Assembly (NCBI RefSeq): GCF_040802235.1
Contig: NC_133158.1
Span: 84,678,501 to 84,742,500 of the forward strand
DNA from: Manis javanica
Lineage: Eukaryota; Chordata; Mammalia; Pholidota; Manidae
Direction: 5' to 3'
Length of the DNA: 64,000 bases
The position numbers were made by a program, and so were the translations under genes. Every line of letters begins with the position of its first letter. The first letter of the stretch is position 1. This document shows positions 61,585 through 64,000 of the stretch, one piece after another. The notes beneath the pieces are model-generated. The model did no database searches, had not been told where the DNA came from, and was given only the letters and a program-made list of their open reading frames with translations.

Positions 61585-61680
61585 GAAGAGTTTTCTTTGT
61601 TATATTTTCATAGATCTATGTGGTTTTAGGAGGAGATTTCCACTGCTCTACTCACGCCGCCATCCTGGCTCCGCCCCTGT

Positions 61681-61693
61681 TGTGGTCTTTTTT
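61681..61693 (+). repeat. Outer target-site copy, right
   Basis: TGTGGTCTTTTTT, identical to 47011-47023, directly abutting the 5' terminus of L1-B and followed by AACTGAGG (TT/AAAAAA on the minus strand). Confidence 0.85.
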
Positions 61694-61779
61694 AACTGAG
61701 GCCTACCATCCAGCACTCAAGGGGTCTACTTAACAAATGTTAATTTAGCTAAGTCATATAGCATTTAAGGAGCTTGGAA

Positions 61780-64000
61780 GTCATCCTGACAAGAAGTAAA
61801 ATGCTGAACAGACTGAAAAAATCAAGTTCTTCTCAGATCCATAATAGAGGGGAGGTCACAGGACAAATCACTATCCCCAGTACTAGACAGACAAACGGGC
61901 AAGTATAAGGTCTCAGTTTACAAGAGCAGACATTCATGAATGGAAACTGCTGAGAGAACCAATGTCCAGGTAGGGAAACCTGAACTGTGACAAACTGCTA
62001 GAGACTCACTATGACAAACATGAGAGTTAAACACTCCAGGGATACTGGGGGACCCCACAATATTGTGAGATTTACCTCCAGGAGGTTGAACAAATTCCCA
62101 CAAACAAGAACAAATCTTTCAGAAAAATGCCCTTCTGATTCTGGGCAGGGAAGGGAAAAAGGAACTACTCTGAAATACCCCAGAGCACTCTCTCTCCTTC
62201 TTAGCAAGGTCTGCCCTATGGGGAAGCTAATTAATCAGAGAATAACCTGCTGGGTTATCACCAGAGCTTAACTGAGCTGGGGAAGGGAAATAACCAATTC
62301 CAGCCAGCATTAGTCATTCTGTCCCACTTAATGGGAGAAAAAAGCAAACTCTGGAGAAGTTCACAGTCCAGAAGCACAGGGTCACTAGAAGACTGAACCC
62401 TAATCACAGGAATACAGAACACAGCCCCTTCCTCAACATGTCACCACTGTATTACTAAAGGCCTATTTATAGCAGTTCCTTTTACCTAGGACATCATGTC
62501 AGGCTATCAAGAAAAAAATTACAAGGTGTTCTTAAAAGCAAAAACTACAATTTGTTTTCCCAACCAATTAATCAGAACAAGACATGGCAGGGATGTTGGA
62601 ATCATCATGCCAGGAATTTAAACAACTATGATTAATAAACTAACAGTTTTAATGAATAAAGTAGACAACATGCAACAACAGATGCACAATGTAAGCAGAC
62701 AGATGGAATCCTAAGAAAAAACATGACAGAAATGCTAGAAATAAAAAATACTGTAACAAATGAAGAATGCCTCTGTTGGGCTTATTAATAGATTGGACAT
62801 GAGTGAGATAAGAACCACTGGGCTAGACTATATATCAACAGAATCCTAGAAAACTGAAAAGAGAATAAAAACAGAGAAAAAAGAAGAACAGAAAAGAATA
62901 TCCAAGGACTGTGGGAAAATTATAAAAGTACTACATTTGCATAATGGGAAACTATAGGAGAAAAAAAAGAACAGAGCAATATTTGAAGGAATAATGAGGG
63001 AGAATTTCCCCAAATTAATGCCAGATACCAAACCACAAATCCAGCACTCTGAAAAGACTGAGTATAATAAATGCCAAAATAGCTACATCTAAGCATATCC
63101 CTTTCAAATCAGGGAAAAGAAAAATTCTTGAAAGGAGTCAGGGAGAAAAAAGTACCTTTCCAAAAAAGGAATAAAGATAAGAATTATATCCAACTTCTCA
63201 GCAGCACCCATGCAAGCAAGAAGTAGAGTGAAATATCTGAAGTGTTTAAGAAAGCACCTACCAACATAGAATTCGGCAGCCTGTGAAATTACCCTTCAAA
63301 AAAAAAAAAGAGAAATAAAGACTTTCTCAGACAAAAATTGAGAGCATGTGTTGCCAGTAAACCTGCTTTGCAAGAAATGTTAGAAGTTCTTTAGAAAGAA
63401 GGAAAATAATATAGGTCTGAAACTCAGATCTAAATAAAGAGAAAGTATGAAAGAAGAAATAAGGTATAATGAACACTTACTTATCTTATTCTTAATTTAT
63501 CTTAAAAATACATACCACACATACATATGCTTACGAACACTTACATACATTAGTGAAGAGAATGACAGCAATGATACAAAAGACAGGAGAAACCAATTAG
63601 GATTGTTTGGTTGTCAAAGGCACTCATACTACAAATTAAGTCCCACAGTGTTATTTGAAAGCAGACTTGGACTGTAAATATATATTGCATCTCTAGGGCA
63701 GCCACTAAAAGAAATTTTTTTAAAATTGTGCAACAGATATGTTAAGAAAGGAATCATATAAAATGCTCAATTAAAACCATAAAATGCAGAAAGAGTGGAA
63801 GATAAAAATTGGAACAAAGAATGAGGGCAACAAATAGAAAACAGTAATGGGTATGATACATATTAACCCAAATATACCAATCATCACAATGAATGTTAAT
63901 GGTCCAAATGCAACAATTAAAAGAAAAATATTGTCACAGTGGATCAAAAAACATGACCTAACCATATGTTGTCTACAAGAAAACTACTTTAAATATCAAA
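61780..64000 (+). mobile_element. Ancient L1 (L1M class), runs off the right edge
   Basis: Plus strand. A 5' UTR-like region (61780-62580), then decayed ORF1 (about 62580-63400, starting ATGGCAGGGATGTTGGAATC and with the helix and RNA-binding order of L1 ORF1), then the beginning of ORF2 at about 63890 (NVNGPNATIK, IKKHDLTICCLQE). Much more diverged than the other L1s. The 3' part lies beyond the window. Confidence 0.75.

Larger units (their letters stand above)
54976..61680 (-). mobile_element. L1-B: full-length, youngest-looking LINE-1
   Basis: Minus strand. The T-rich tail is at 54976-55002, with a G-rich 3' UTR (C-runs), ORF2 (55334-59156), ORF1 (59352-60242) and a long 5' UTR (60243-61680) that starts, on its own strand, GGGGCGGAGCCAGGATGGCG. 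The 5' UTR contains a monomer-like tandem array (60605-61430). Longest ORF2 blocks in the window (459 and 355 codons). A perfect 13-bp duplication lies at its 5' end. Confidence 0.93.

Noticed and set aside
62011..62271. 86-codon plus-strand ORF near the right edge
   Set aside because: Lies in the 5' UTR-like part of an ancient L1, opposite two overlapping ORFs, with no motif.

Overview
This is nuclear DNA of a placental mammal. It holds parts of two protein-coding genes on the minus strand, both identified by reading exons with intact splice sites: the last coding exon of ARL13B (45811-45887) and, about 6 kb downstream, the first five of probably six coding exons of NSUN3 (39692 down to 18058). 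The order and relative orientation ARL13B then NSUN3 match human 3q11. The rest is intron, intergenic DNA and retroelements. There is no bacterial, CRISPR, rRNA or tRNA content. The L1 3' ends resemble, from memory, those of pangolins (Pholidota, Laurasiatheria), and I see no young tRNA- or 7SL-derived SINE. The species guess is low confidence.

Layout: 1-18057 is NSUN3 intron 5, which runs off the left edge. It contains an old plus-strand L1 (2392-8088) and a chimeric pair of plus-strand L1s (9681-11768 and 11769-17820) that share one target-site duplication. Exons 5, 4, 3, 2 and 1 of NSUN3 follow at 18058-18179, 18911-19065, 28613-28956, 38749-38861 and 39681-39692. Their introns hold ancient L1, MIR, MER5-like and Tigger-like fragments and a younger 5'-truncated L1 (25676-27629). 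A CpG-rich promoter with a TCTCGCGAGA palindrome lies at about 39700-40020. 40020-45810 is intergenic DNA plus the ARL13B 3' UTR. From 45888 to the right edge is ARL13B intron, swollen by a 14.7 kb block (47024-61680) of minus-strand insertions: L1-A, a short polyadenylated retrocopy, a retroviral-env-derived poly(A) element, and L1-B. The block has TGTGGTC+T-run motifs at its outer edges and a degraded copy inside. An ancient plus-strand L1 runs off the right edge.

The two host genes act in different places. ARL13B is a ciliary small GTPase. NSUN3 is the mitochondrial RNA methyltransferase that modifies C34 of mitochondrial tRNA-Met.

The most interesting material is in the L1s. Three independent L1 5' UTRs carry an open antisense frame ending at the same stop codon 92-97 bp from the element's 5' end, which recalls primate L1 ORF0. 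In L1-B this region is expanded into about six or seven monomer-like tandem units, giving a 410-codon antisense ORF. Two unrelated-looking 5' UTR/ORF1 types are attached to closely related ORF2/3' ends. All L1 ORF1/ORF2 copies here are broken, so none should be autonomous.
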